In this document: piece by piece, positions 11,820 to 35,700 of the stretch | Layout of the letters: each line of letters opens with the position of its first letter | Numbering within the stretch: the stretch's first letter is position 1 | Origin: Malus domestica | Lineage: Eukaryota > Streptophyta > Magnoliopsida > Rosales > Rosaceae | NCBI RefSeq assembly: GCF_042453785.1 | Contig: NC_091674.1 | Span: 26,019,001 to 26,083,000, forward strand | Direction: 5' to 3' | Length of the DNA stretch: 64,000 nucleotides | Position numbers and translations under genes: made by a program | Notes under the pieces: model-generated | What the model was told of the DNA's origin: nothing | Database searches by the model: none | The model's input: only the letters and a program-made list of their open reading frames with translations

Positions 11820-12690
11820 TCATATTGGAATTTTGTAACTGTTATATACATGTGTAATCTCTTCTGTCACTTTATGTGAAGCTACTTACGTTTATTTTGT
11901 AGCTAAATTAACTTTATCATCAACATCAAGTGAATTGACAAGAAAATTAATACATATATCATAAACTGTTTCGGTTAACTTTTACTTTATATAACTATTG
12001 CATGCCTTCTATGTATGTACACGTGAAACAAGTTAATGATATTTAAATTTTCTAACTGTTAGATGCATGTGTCACCTCCTCTGTTAGTTCACGTGAAATT
12101 GTTAACGCTTCTTTTGTCGTCAAACAAACTTTATTATCAATATCACGTGAACTAGCAAGAAAAGTAATAAGTGTGTCATAAACTATTTCGTTTAACTTTT
12201 ACTTTATGTAACTACTGCCTGCCTTCTATGTATCTTCACGTGAAGAGAGTGAATAATATTTAAAATTTGTAACTGTTATATGCATGTGTCACTTCCTTTA
12301 TCATTTCACGTGAAATTGTTGATGCTTCTTTTGTCACCAAACTAATTTTATTATCAACATCACATGAACTGACAAGAAAATTAATACGTGTGTAAAAAAT
12401 TGTGTCGATTAGCTTTTACTTTCTGACACTATTGCCAGACTTCTCAGTATGTTCACGTGAAACAAGTGAATGCTATTTAAATTTTGTAACTGTTATACCC
12501 ATGCATGACCTCCTCTGTCATTTCACGTGAAACTGGTGAATGTGTTTGTTTGTGAGTAAATCAATTTTATAACCAACATCACATGAACTGACAAGAAAAT
12601 TAATACATATCATAAACTGTCTCGATTAGCTTTTACGCTTTGTAACCATCGTTTGCCTTCTCAGTATGTTCACGTGAAACATGTAAAAAG
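11820..12690. repeat. Tandem satellite, ~218-bp monomer, with CACGTG palindromes
   Basis: About four degenerate monomers. The recurring landmark ATGCATGTGTCACCTCCTCT falls near 11845, 12063, 12280 and 12497. Typical monomers carry TTCACGTGAA-type palindromes (near 12022, 12090, 12144, 12235, 12305, 12450, 12522, 12669), alternating with CAAGAAAATTAATACGTGTG and TTTTACTTTATGTAACTATTGCC segments. Cassandra inserted at its left end, since the flank at 11091 also has CACGTGAA. No ORF is conserved between units, so this is non-coding tandem DNA. Confidence 0.85.
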
Positions 12691-14285
12691 AATTAATTAG
12701 CTTATAGCTAAACGAGTTTTGACCCCATATAGGTTTCATCGTCCAGTTTTCTATAAGTACCTCTCAACTTTCTTTATGAATGTGATAAGTATACTGTTCA
12801 CAACTAGTCTTTTCATTTTATCTTGGTCGTCAACTTGGAGAGTAGGTGTCTAGGTTTTTGAGGGAGAAGGAGAGGGAGAGAGGTGAGAATAGTTGAGAAT
12901 GAGAGATATTTGAGAAAAGTAATGGAAACGTACTTTCACTATAGAAATGAGTGGCATGGGAGAAATTTTACCAAGTTTGCCATGGCAGTTTTCATTCCCC
13001 GGCAGAATTCGTGAACCATGATTCAGTTGGTGGAAGTACTGAAGTGGCAAACCGTTGAGGTACATTATTCTTTGCTCTTCGATCGCCTGATTATGTTAAC
13101 GGCGGTGGCTCTGTCAATGCATGCAGATTTTCGATCATGCAACTTCCAACAGGAAAGTGCATGATTCTTATGACTAGAAGCTGCTAACAAGTGGATCGTG
13201 GAAGAAACTCCAGACGGGCAGCAGGCCTATGAAGCAGCCCAAGCTGGTGATGTGTGCTCATGAATTTACTTATCTAAATTGAATTCTTCTAAATTGGGGT
13301 AAGAGGATAAGCAGACTTGTGGTAAATGCTAAAAGAGTTTTGCTTTAGACAATCGTGAAGCCTGGGAAGGTGATTTTCAATCTGTAGTAGCTGCCAGGGC
13401 TTGAATTGTATGAAGCATCTTGCTGTTATTGTTGATGATGAATATGAATAACTGGAGAAAGGCCAAGCAATATGATATCCAATAACCAAGATACAAGCGG
13501 CATGCATCACTCATCCATTAAGTGCATGCTTCAGGCGACAGATTAGGGATAGACAATGATTATAGCGGGTGGATAATGTCAGACATAGAGGAGGGAGACG
13601 TAGGACGTCAAAAAAATGATTATTGATTTTTTATTTATTTTTTTGGTATCTCAATTGGGTTTGATATTTGTTTAAGCAACATGAAATTAAAATTGCTGAA
13701 ATATTCGTCTCCACATGTGTAGTAATTGATTTCATTTAGAGAATTTATCCCCAAAGCATTTTACACAACTTTGATATATAAAAAAAAGAAAAACCGTTTA
13801 TATAAGATCCATCAGATCCCAGTTCTCACTTTCTACAAGTGTTTTAAAATATAGAGAACAAAAGGAAGTTGTAATTCAACCACATTGATATGGTGAGCAT
13901 AAATGGAGTCGACATGAAAGAGTTTCTGAGTGGATTCAAACCTTCCTTAATTTAGATTCATTCCAAATTTAAGAATTATATCTAGATTCAAGTCAAGTTA
14001 AATCCAATCCAGCTATAAATTCAATAATTTATTTATTATTAAGGTAAAGATTACTTGTTTTAGACGGGTTAGGTACTATAACCCCTTTTTTTCTTGTATT
14101 TTTCTTTTTGTTTTCAAGAGAGATCAAGTTTTCATCTTCTTATAATTAGGAAGAGTAAGGTTTATGCTTCTAAGAGGATCATGTTTATGTCCCTCCTTTT
14201 TTTACTTGTAATTTTTATTTTATTTTTTCATATTCTCTTTATTAGGAGTAAGGTTTATACTTCGTGATTAGGTGTAGCTTTCTTT
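12691..14285. other. Intergenic, no recognised gene
   Basis: Non-coding sequence between the satellite and the MITEs. The word ATGAGTGGCATGGGAGAA near 12947 recurs at about 15108, suggesting a local duplication or the flanks of an old insertion. Short ORFs near 12850 and 13289 show no family features. Confidence 0.4.
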
Positions 14286-14445
14286 TTAAGGAAAACTAAT
14301 GAAAATGGATTGAAAACTTTGAGTTTTAACTGTAAGGACAAAATAAAAGGTAAAGTGAATAGTACTAGGATTGACTTTTTAGTGTAAAAATATAATTTTT
14401 CGTTAAAATGAACAGTACCGTGAACTTTTCGTTAATTTTTTTTTT
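14286..14445. mobile_element. MITE-like short interspersed repeat
   Basis: The block begins AAGGAAAACTAATGAAAA, runs through GAAAACTTTGAGTTTTAA and AAAGTGAATAGTA, and ends AACAGTACCGTGAACTTTTCGTTAA. The roughly inverted ends (AACTAATGAAAA and TTTTCGTTAATT) and lack of coding suggest a non-autonomous DNA element. I recall near-identical blocks as common in apple/pear sequence; exact ends and family are not established. Confidence 0.5.
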
Positions 14446-14504
14446 ATTCAATAAAAATTTCATCTTGTGTAGCCGAGATTTTCCTTAAAAAAAATATTCA
14501 AAAT

Positions 14505-14645
14505 GATAGTTCACGTGAAATGAGATGACAAGTAATACACGTGTCATAACTGTTTCAATCAGCTTTTAATTATTGTAATTATTTTCATAACGTCTCTACA
14601 ATTTCATGTTTGCGTTTTCCAAGTTCACGTGAAACAGTGAATTTT
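14505..14645. repeat. Detached copy of the CACGTG satellite
   Basis: TTCACGTGAA near 14512 and 14621 flank TGACAAGTAATACACGTGTCATAACTGT-like and AGCTTTTAATTATTGTAATTATT-like sequence in the same order as the main array. It is therefore one more monomer, separated from the array by about 1.8 kb of inserted DNA. Confidence 0.7.
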
Positions 14646-14717
14646 TTGTCTGCAGTGGGGACAAATTTGATTCCATCATCAATTTGGTCACCCAACTTTA
14701 ATATCTTAATGAATTTA

Positions 14718-14864
14718 GAGGCGTGATATCCACACATCCCATTTTACTTCTCACATACCCTTTTAATTTTTGGCCGTCAGATAAGATGAATTGAAGAAAA
14801 TCAACGGATAAAAATTAATAAGGATGTGTGAGAAATAATCTGGGATGTGTGGATAGCACATCCC
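14718..14864. mobile_element. hAT-like MITE, family A, copy 1
   Basis: Terminal inverted repeats GCGTGATATCCACACATCCC and GGGATGTGTGGATAGCACAT, with the internal word GCCGTCAGATAAGATGAATTG. The flanking 8-bp direct repeat TGAATTTA (14710-14717; 14865-14872) fits a hAT-type target duplication. Further copies lie at 24244 and, inverted, at 26659. Confidence 0.85.
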
Positions 14865-15352
14865 TGAATTTATTGCCAAGCTTTAAGCCAAGTTATTAGT
14901 TTTTTGACCTTTTTTTCTCCCAAATTTTCTTCTATATGGTTTTCCTCTTTTTTATTGGATGTGATCTTTTTTTTTTTTTATTTTTTTTATTTTTTGAACA
15001 AACAATGAGGGCGGGCATCTAAGGAGCTACAACCTCCTCCTAAAAGAGAGAGGAAAACTAAAAGAAAGTGGAAAACTTAAGAGAGTTGAAATTAGGATTG
15101 TAGAAATGAGTGGCATGGGAGAAGTGGGAATGCAGCTTTGATGGTGGCATCTAAGGAGCTACAACCTCCTCCATGGCTGGAAGATATATTCATGGACTTC
15201 TTACTCGATTGTTTCTGCAAACTTTGTCCGAAAACTTCATTCTCGAAGGACCGGTGAATTTGGACTCTTCGTTAATTTCATTGAAAAATCATATCGTTTA
15301 AATAGATGAATACAGATTGTATTACTTTCCGTTGCTACTCAACATATGAACG

Positions 15353-15442
15353 AATATGCGACACTCCCCTCACCTTCCTCTGCAACAGGTCCACATCAAT
15401 ATGCGACACTCCCCTCACCTTCCTCTGCAACAGGTCCACATC
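15353..15442. repeat. 45-bp tandem duplication in the probable TAR2 3' UTR
   Basis: Two nearly perfect 45-base units (15353-15397; 15398-15442), each starting AATATGCGACACTCCCC. They begin just past the TAR2 stop codon in its reading direction, so they probably sit in its 3' UTR. Confidence 0.9.
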
Positions 15443-15497
15443 CACCTTTGCGCCGAAAGATAGAACATCATAAGGAAGAACATAGCGTTCGGCTCTG

Positions 15498-27604
<12,107 letters not shown>

Positions 27605-27703
27605 TTTTGCAAAAACAAAGAAACTGGAGGACCGCAAAAAAAAAAAAAACAAAGTGAGTGAGTGAGTGAGTGTGTGTGAAGAACTCAAACACTCGAGGAC
27701 GGA

Positions 27704-27709
27704 TTTATA
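27704..27709 (-). promoter_or_regulatory. Probable TATA box of TAR2
   Basis: CTATAAATCC on the minus strand, about 100 bases upstream of the chosen TAR2 ATG at 27604. The intervening leader contains a (TCAC)n tract at about 27655-27680. Confidence 0.5.
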
Positions 27710-28065
27710 GCAGAACCCAGATGAAGAAAACCGAGTTTGATCGCCAGATGGACGGTGAAGATTGAAGCTTTAACGCAGAGGCCCCGGGTTATCAGGGTTG
27801 CGGTTTAAATCGAACAGAACAGATGACTTGACAAATGACGGTTTTGAAGATTTGGAAGGACTTTGAAAACGTTAATTAAAGTCGCGGGTTCAAAGGTTGT
27901 AACTTTTGCTGAAAATTTGATGGAAGTGGTCGGAAGTTTTTTTTCTCAGAAAACGAGAAATCCCAGAACGATTTTCCACGAAAATTGCAGGTTTCCGATG
28001 ATGGATCTCGAAAATAATGAAAACCCACTAAGACTGGATTCATATGGTTCCATGTTTGCGTGTGC

Positions 28066-28066
<1 letters not shown>

Positions 28067-28100
<34 letters not shown>

Positions 28101-28109
28101 TAGATAGAC
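28067..28109. repeat. (TA)n/(TAGA)n microsatellite
   Basis: About 14 TA dinucleotides followed by TAGATAGATAGA, upstream of TAR2. Confidence 0.9.
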
Positions 28110-28439
28110 ATACGGTTTAATAAGGAATTAGAAAAGCTGCTCTTACTTCATGCTCTGTCTCCATCTTTCTGTTTGCTTTTAATCTGCACTTCTTTTGATT
28201 TTCTAATTTTTTTAATTTTTAATTTGATTTTGTTTTTGTTTTAGTTTTATTGATTTGATTTGGAGGATTTTGCTTTTAAATCTGCATTGTTAATTAGTTT
28301 AATAAGTAAAGTGTTGTTTGAGTTGTAACAATTCGGAGTTATGATTTGGACTGGGAACTGAAGAGAAGGAAGATACGGTGACCACTCAGAGACGGAGAAA
28401 ATTTGGTAATCCAAACTTTGTCCGTTTGAGATTTTTGCT

Positions 28440-29400
28440 AGGAGAAATTAAGTTCACATTTTTTTTTGTTACTTTATTGATTAAAATTTTATTTATTTTT
28501 AATTTTTGATTAAGGTCATCATTAATTATTTGAATAATAAAATATTTTTATTTTTAAATATATTCCTTTAGTGTTAAAAATATTACAATTAGTATATTTA
28601 TATTTATGTTTAAAATTTTTATCATATATTTTTATTTTTAGTTTGTACCTATTTTTAATTTGCAAATATTTTTTAATTTGTACCAATTTTCTTTTCATTT
28701 TTAATTTGTACCCCATATATTAGTTTCTTTTTGTGCCCATATTTTTAAAAGTTTTATTTGTGTTTGTACCCATGTGTATACTGTCACGTGACATTGTATA
28801 TTTAATCAATGATAGAAAAATTACATATGGTATATTTATGTTTTATGCTTAAACTTTGTATCATATATTTATATTTTTAGTTTGTACCCACTTTTAATTT
28901 GCAACATTTTTAAAAAATTTGTAGTATTTTCTTTTTAGTTTTATTTTGTTCCCATATATTAATTTCTTTTAGGGCCTATATTTTTTAAAAATTCATTTGT
29001 ACTTATAATTTTTTAATCTTTTATCTTTATTAATGTACCACTTTGTTATATGTGAAATGTACCCATTTTTTTGTAAAATGTACCAATTTTTTTAACACTA
29101 TGGATACATTCTTTTGCCATTTATTATTTCTTATTTTTACATAGTTTTTATCCATTTATTCAATCAAAATGTTTGAATTCTTTTATTGTAACCGTTTCTA
29201 ATAATATTATATTGAGGGATTTTAAATTTATAGGATTATAAATCTAATAAAATATCAAACAATTAATGTCAAAACTATAAAAATATAAATATTAATAGTA
29301 ATATAATGAGGTGTACAAAGTCAAGGGACTTTGATCAAACTTTGAATATCATTAAGGTTTTAATCAAAGAATGTTAAGGATTAGGGATCCCATCCAAAGT
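28440..29400. repeat. AT-rich block with two diverged direct repeats
   Basis: Two segments (about 28600-28790 and 28840-29030) share ATATTTTTATTTTTAGTTTG, TACC-CTTTTAATTTGCAA, and CCATATATTA-TTTCTTTT in the same order. No coding potential or recognised element ends. Confidence 0.65.
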
Positions 29401-29764
29401 ATCCCTTTTTGCTAATTACGTTTAAAAGTGAAATGATGCTTTTTCTTTTGCTTGTTTTCTTTCTTTTGTTTTATCTTTTCATTTAAGTGGGTTTTTATCT
29501 TTTGAGGATCGGAAAAACTTATAAAGACATTTTAACTTTCCTCGCCATCATGTGATTCACTAGTGTCAATAATCAAATTTATAACGTGTCGTGTGAAATA
29601 CGGGTCTAAAATTTATCCACAACCAATAAGTCACCTCGTGGTGATTATTTAAGTGAGTTTTTATGTTTACATAGATTATGATTTTTCATGTTTAAAATAT
29701 TATAGAGTGAGTATTTTATCTGTGAATCATGTGTTCTTAACTTCTTAGATTACATTAGCATAAT

Positions 29765-32700
29765 TGTGGAGCCAAAAATAATCACAAGGCGACACGTGGA
29801 TTTTTGGACAAAAGAGGACAAAAATACCCTTGATGTACAACGGGATTCCTATGCGCGAGCAGCGAGCAATCATCATTCAACCGAATCAAAAGTGCCCAAA
29901 ATAGGTAACAAATTCAAAGTTATTTCATCCATCCTCATCCTATATTTTCTACAAGGTAATTATTTCATAACCTTCAAAACATCTCATATAAATTACATAA
30001 CCCTCAAAATATTTATTCCAAAAATGTGTTGATTAACCAATTAATGGATTAATTGCCTAATTAATCCATTAAATCACAATTAAACCATAAATTACACCCT
30101 ATCCCTATAAATAGGCTCCCATTTTCACCAAAAGATCATTCCAACACACTTGCAAAATTCTCAATACTCTCCAAACACTTTTCTCTCTAAATTCTAACTT
30201 TGGCATCGGAGGTTCTTCGGCCAAAGCCCCCCCCATTCATCGTGGGCGCGTGAGGCTTTTGGCCTTAACCAAATGTGTTAGTTGTTTTGTAGGTGCAATT
30301 TTGTCCAAGATCAAGGAGGAAGAAAATTGCATCCACAAATTGGTGCTTTCATTGAGAGAAGAAATCCACACTCGTAGAAGGCTCTCGCATAAAAAAGGTT
30401 TTTCTCTATTTTCTAGTCTACTTGTATTTTTTCGTACGTTCTTATTATTAGAATTTTTTTTATTTGCAAAGATTCTTTGATAAAACGTAAAAGAAGAATA
30501 CAATGGCTAGAAATTTAGAAAATTCCACGAGTGAAAATTCTAATATCCAAGGAATGGGACCATGGCGATCCACGAGGCTAAATGCGATAATAAGTGGAGC
30601 GACACCACCACCACGAGTTTCCACCACGGGAACCACCGCGGTGGCTACCTCGGTAGCGAGGTCCATGGTGCCTTCACCACGGCCCAAGCCATGCCATCTA
30701 AGGCTCACGGCACCAAGGCCACGGCCGAAGCCATGTCATTCCAAGCCCAACGCGAACTCAACGCGTTGCCAAGCCGAGCCCAAGCCTCGCACCCATATGC
30801 ATCACACTCCGAACAGCCTGCTCCCGTCGAGCAGCCCCCTCTCGTGACACAGCCTGCTCCAGCCGAGCAGCCCATTCCCGTGGCCCAGCTTGCTCCAACC
30901 GAGTAGCCCACTTTCGTGGCCCAACCTGCTTCCGCGGCCCAGTATGCTCCCGTGGCTTTCCAAGTAGCCCAAATTGATCCAAGATTAGTTCAACCATCCT
31001 GGTTTCAAATTTCCGAACCAACGATCGAACCAGGAGCATTTTCACCACATTTTTCTTCGGATTTGACATTTCCCAACTCAAATCTCGCGCCCGGAGTCTA
31101 CCACACTTCCATTGCTCAATAAGACGCATTCATTCCAAGCTATTCCAACCCAAATGGAGAACAACACTTGTCTCGACAAGTCATAAAATTGTTGACGAGC
31201 GCCTTCGCACAGCAGACGACTTTGGTGAACCAGCTCTTGCAGCACACCGAGATGTAACGTGCCCTAGACGAGGTCCCGAAGTAGGATAAGGGCAGATAAA
31301 GAACCTCTCCAGCAGCGTCCCGGTAAGCAGCCACTCGACCAGCCACGAACCGAGCGTTCAGGCAGTGTACACTCCCGATTAGGCCCCCGAGATAGCATAT
31401 ACTCCCGTCTTAGAACGCGGAAGAGCGTGCACTCTCGACTAGGCCCACAAACGAGCATACATTCATGGTTGGGGTCACACTCCGATAGTCAACATGAGCA
31501 ACTTTCCAGGCGAATTGTTCATTCTCGGTTAAGCCCGCAAGGAGCATCATCCACCTCACATCGGAGTAAGCAGGACGACGAACGGAGAGAATGAGTCACT
31601 CAATACGGCTCAAGTTCAACCGACAGCCTGCGAAGAACTCACTCGCCTGCTAGGAACACGCTACATGCACCGCATCCGCGGCATAGACGAGCCAAATACA
31701 TAGAAGAGCAGCCTAGACCAACAAGTCACGGTTGGGGGCAGCCAAGAGCCCCACTACCTCAATAAAGGCAAATTCAGGAAGAAGTAGAGAGACTTTTGAC
31801 CAAGCGATTGCGCAATTTCCAACGCAACGAGGTCATCAACGAGGCACTACGATGGAACATGACCAACGATGAAGACCTGGAGAGACACTTAAATCACGGA
31901 CGAGATCGAGTAGGCAGAGCTTCCACGCGAGTTCAGCATACCACATTTCACATCTTTCAAATGGGATAAAGACCCGGAGAGACACTTAAAGCACTACCGA
32001 AGCATAATGATCCTCTATCGAAACAACGATGATCTCATGTGCAAGATATTCGCCACCACTCTACAAGGTGAGGCGCAAGATTGGTTCTACACCCTGCCGC
32101 CACAATCCATCTGGAATTTTGACGAACTTTCTTTGGTTTTCACCAAAGAATATTCATCCTATTGCTCGATCAAAAAGAAGTCCGACCATTTGTTCGACAT
32201 CAAGAAGAACCCAAAGGAGTCGCTTCGCGACTATGTTAGGAGGTTCAAAGCAAAGAAGTCAAAGATAGTCAGATGCAACGACTTGATAGCTAGAGCAGCC
32301 TTCCAAAAAGGACTTCCAGCAGACCACCCACTGTTCGGAAAACTGATAATGAAAGAAGATCTAACTCTGGTAGACTCTTTCGTTTTGGCAGAAAAGCATG
32401 CACTTTGGGATGAAATTCGTCGATGCCCATTCAAGGCAAATCCGAGCAATCTTGAATATGAAGTCCCCCACTACTCTGAAGAAGATTCAAAGTTTGACTG
32501 GACGAGCAGTCGCATTTGAAGCAGCAATAAGCTATACCATCATACGAGAAGAGCTAGGGGCCTGACTACCTGTATTCCACAGTTTAAAAGCTCTAATCGA
32601 TGCTATCAGTTGTATTCCACAGTTTAAAAGCTCTAATTGATGTTATCAGAAATTCAAAAACTAACTTTGGCGATAACTGTTGCAACTCGGAAGCTTAAGT

Positions 32701-35700
32701 TTTACTTTCAAACGCATGTAGTCATCCTCATGACGTACTATTCAGCCCAATCCAGACGCGCGACGATAAAGGCGTAAACCCTAGCGGATGCAAAGTTTTC
32801 TGATGAACGCAACAACTCGGCCTGAAAGACACACCAAGGGTAGACGAACACTGGAAGGACACACTCGGAAGCAAGTTTTGTCCTCGTCACCCTAAAAGAT
32901 TCTACATATGAGCAACATGTACCGGCAATTGAGCACTACCTCCTGCTGCGCGTCACACAGCCCTAGCCGACCCTTGCTCCATTATTCAACTCTAGAGTGG
33001 CCCAATACCGACAGTTGAGCATCTCCTGCTATATGTAACATGGCCCCAGCTCCACGGCTCTCTACCGCACCTTCACGCCTAGCCTTGACAACATAACAGA
33101 CTGGCCCAACGAAGCCCCGAAGGCAGCCGAGCACACTTTAGCCGCACATGCTCCCTCAATGGAGATTTCTGGCATTTGCATGTCGACGGCGCATCCAACT
33201 ACAAAGGCTCGTGAGCAGCCGTGGTTTTTGTCACCCCAAACGGCTCAATGCTCGAGCAGGCAATCACTCTAAGTTTCAAAGCATCTAACAACGAAGCAGA
33301 GTACGAAGCCACACTAGGAGGCCTTCGAATGACAAAAGACTTGGCGGTGAAAAAACTTTCAATTCATTTCGATTCCCAGCTAATCACCAGCCAGATTACT
33401 GGGGACAAAGGCATGATGATCGTGGCAACCGACTACTTCACCAAATAGGTAGAAGCAGAGCCCCATAACGACCACGATTCAGACGGACATAGAGCGCTTC
33501 ATGTGGAGGAACATCATTTACCGATTTGGCATCCTTTAATCCATCGTCACCGACAATGGCCCGCAATTCGTGGGTAAATATTTGGCGAAGTTCTTCCAAA
33601 AATATGGCATCAAGCAGCACATGTCTACACCAAGATATCCTCAAGGCAATAGGCGGGCCAAAGCATCCACTAAGATGATCATCGACTGCCACAAGAAATC
33701 CCTTACCAGCAAGAAAAGAAAATGGCCACACGAACTCCCTGGATGTCTATCGGTATATCGCACCCCCAAAAGATGAGCAACCGAAAGGAGATGGCCACAA
33801 GCTTAGATCCGGCAGAGGAGAAGTACGAGCAGATTATCACCCACATCACAGCCTACCAGCAGTAGTTTATCTCCAACTACAACAAAAGGGCCAAGATCCG
33901 GTAGTTCCAGCCCGAAGATCTGGTCATAAGAAAAGCCTTCATCACTGCTCGCAGAGAAGGCTCCAAAAAGATGGATCTCATCTGGGAAAGTCCGTATAAG
34001 ATCAGCAGAGTATACGGCAAGAGTAATTACACCATCGTCACCATGAAACGATAAAAGGATCGAAAAGCAGTGGAGCGCCTACAATCTGAAAAAGTACCAT
34101 GTGTGGACCTTCCGCTACATCAAAGCCCAAAGACTCAAGAAGCTAGACGAGCACCACTTCACAAGCCAAAGACTATCCAGTTGTTATGCAGTTCCTACCT
34201 TACAGCTAAGTTCTCGTTCGTTTCACTTGTTTTTCAATGAGGAATTCAGAAGTAATCACAACTTGGCTCGGCTGCATGCTTACAACAACTGATCACTCAT
34301 GCACTTCAAAAGAAGACTGCGCCCTTCTTAGGGACTCATCGCAGGAATTGCGCCCCCCGAGGGACCAACCATGCTCTCTAGTGTGAGAGGGTAAACCAAT
34401 TCCTCGGCACCCATATGGGTCAGCTCTCCAAGATGGGAGGATAAACTTTAGACTTCGAATATCCAGACGTGGATGAGCCTGGCTACCTTAACATAACTAG
34501 ATGCACGATGGCTTACGCTGAGATTCCTAGAAGTAGCCACAATGGTCTTTTTCAAGGCTTAGCTAACTAAAGGATTTTGGGTCTCTTGGCCTAATCCGTG
34601 GGGAACCGGGCCCTAGAGACGGAGGGGGCACATTACGTAGTACGCCTTACAGACGGCTGCCCTGGAACCCTAAAGTTGCTATCGAGTGCACTAAGGTAGC
34701 CTACGGTTTTTGAAAGACTACATACGGCTTGCCCTTCGAGCAGTAAAACCACACTAAACTTATGCAACCGCACATTCTTGTGAAAGGTTAAACAAGCTAG
34801 CGTGCATATACGAAGCGTTATCCACTGCCGACATGCTATGTAGTCGATAAGCTTCACCTCTGCCAAGCGCAGAACAACCTACACCAAGTCCTAAAGTGTT
34901 GTGATACTTGCTACACAACCTACGAAATTGGAGAAAGCCAAGGTTAATAGCCTAGTGGTTACGCAGACTTGTCTACTTCTGTAAGTAAGGCATCCGGCTG
35001 CTAACCCTATGGCTAACAACTTTGGAAAGTTCTACACCAACACTTACGGTTGCATAGGCTACGCGAGCTTGTCTGCTTATAAAAAAAGTAGCATGTCTGT
35101 CACTGGTCTATCAAGTCTACAGGTTAAGGCATGAACAAAATAAACGAAGATGAAGAAAAGTGAAGGAATCATGTTTATAAACAAATAACAAAGACCGAAG
35201 GAGTTCAAGCAAAACAAGAGCTACAAGAAAAAACAAATAAAATCCTAAAGGCTACCTAGAAGATTATAGCAGCCTAGACATCCCACGACTACTCAGTCAC
35301 CACACATTCAGCAGCCGCGACGCTCTTAGCAGCGGCATCATCTAGCGCTTCACCCCCGGCTGCCTCAGCCTGGGCACTAACTTCTCCAACTACTTCACCA
35401 ATGGAAGCCTCAAAATTAAAAGCAAGCAAGTTTTTCGGAGAAATAAAGAAGGTCTCGAAACTTCAAGCCCATCATTCTCACCCTTTAGCTACTCATTCTT
35501 CTCAAGCAGACCAACACGGACACGCTGCAGCTCATCCACTTCCTTCTTCAGACCAACATCTTGAAATTCCAACACTTGGGGTTCAAGCCTATCGACTACC
35601 TTCTTGAAATGGATCACTTGATTATAAGAAGCAATCGACTCTTCATCCTTTGCATAAGCAGCGAAATGAAGCTCAGAAACTGCAAACTCAAGATCTTGAA

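Noticed and set aside
10587-12690. CRISPR-like regularly spaced repeats
   Set aside because: This is plant nuclear DNA; the tandem units are contiguous and degenerate, without a repeat-spacer pattern or cas genes.
15170-15290. Short cysteine-containing peptide (PPPWLEDIFMDFLLDCFCKL) resembling the start of a PLATZ-type zinc-binding protein
   Set aside because: Only one weakly similar stretch, with no following conserved cysteines or histidines and no exon context.
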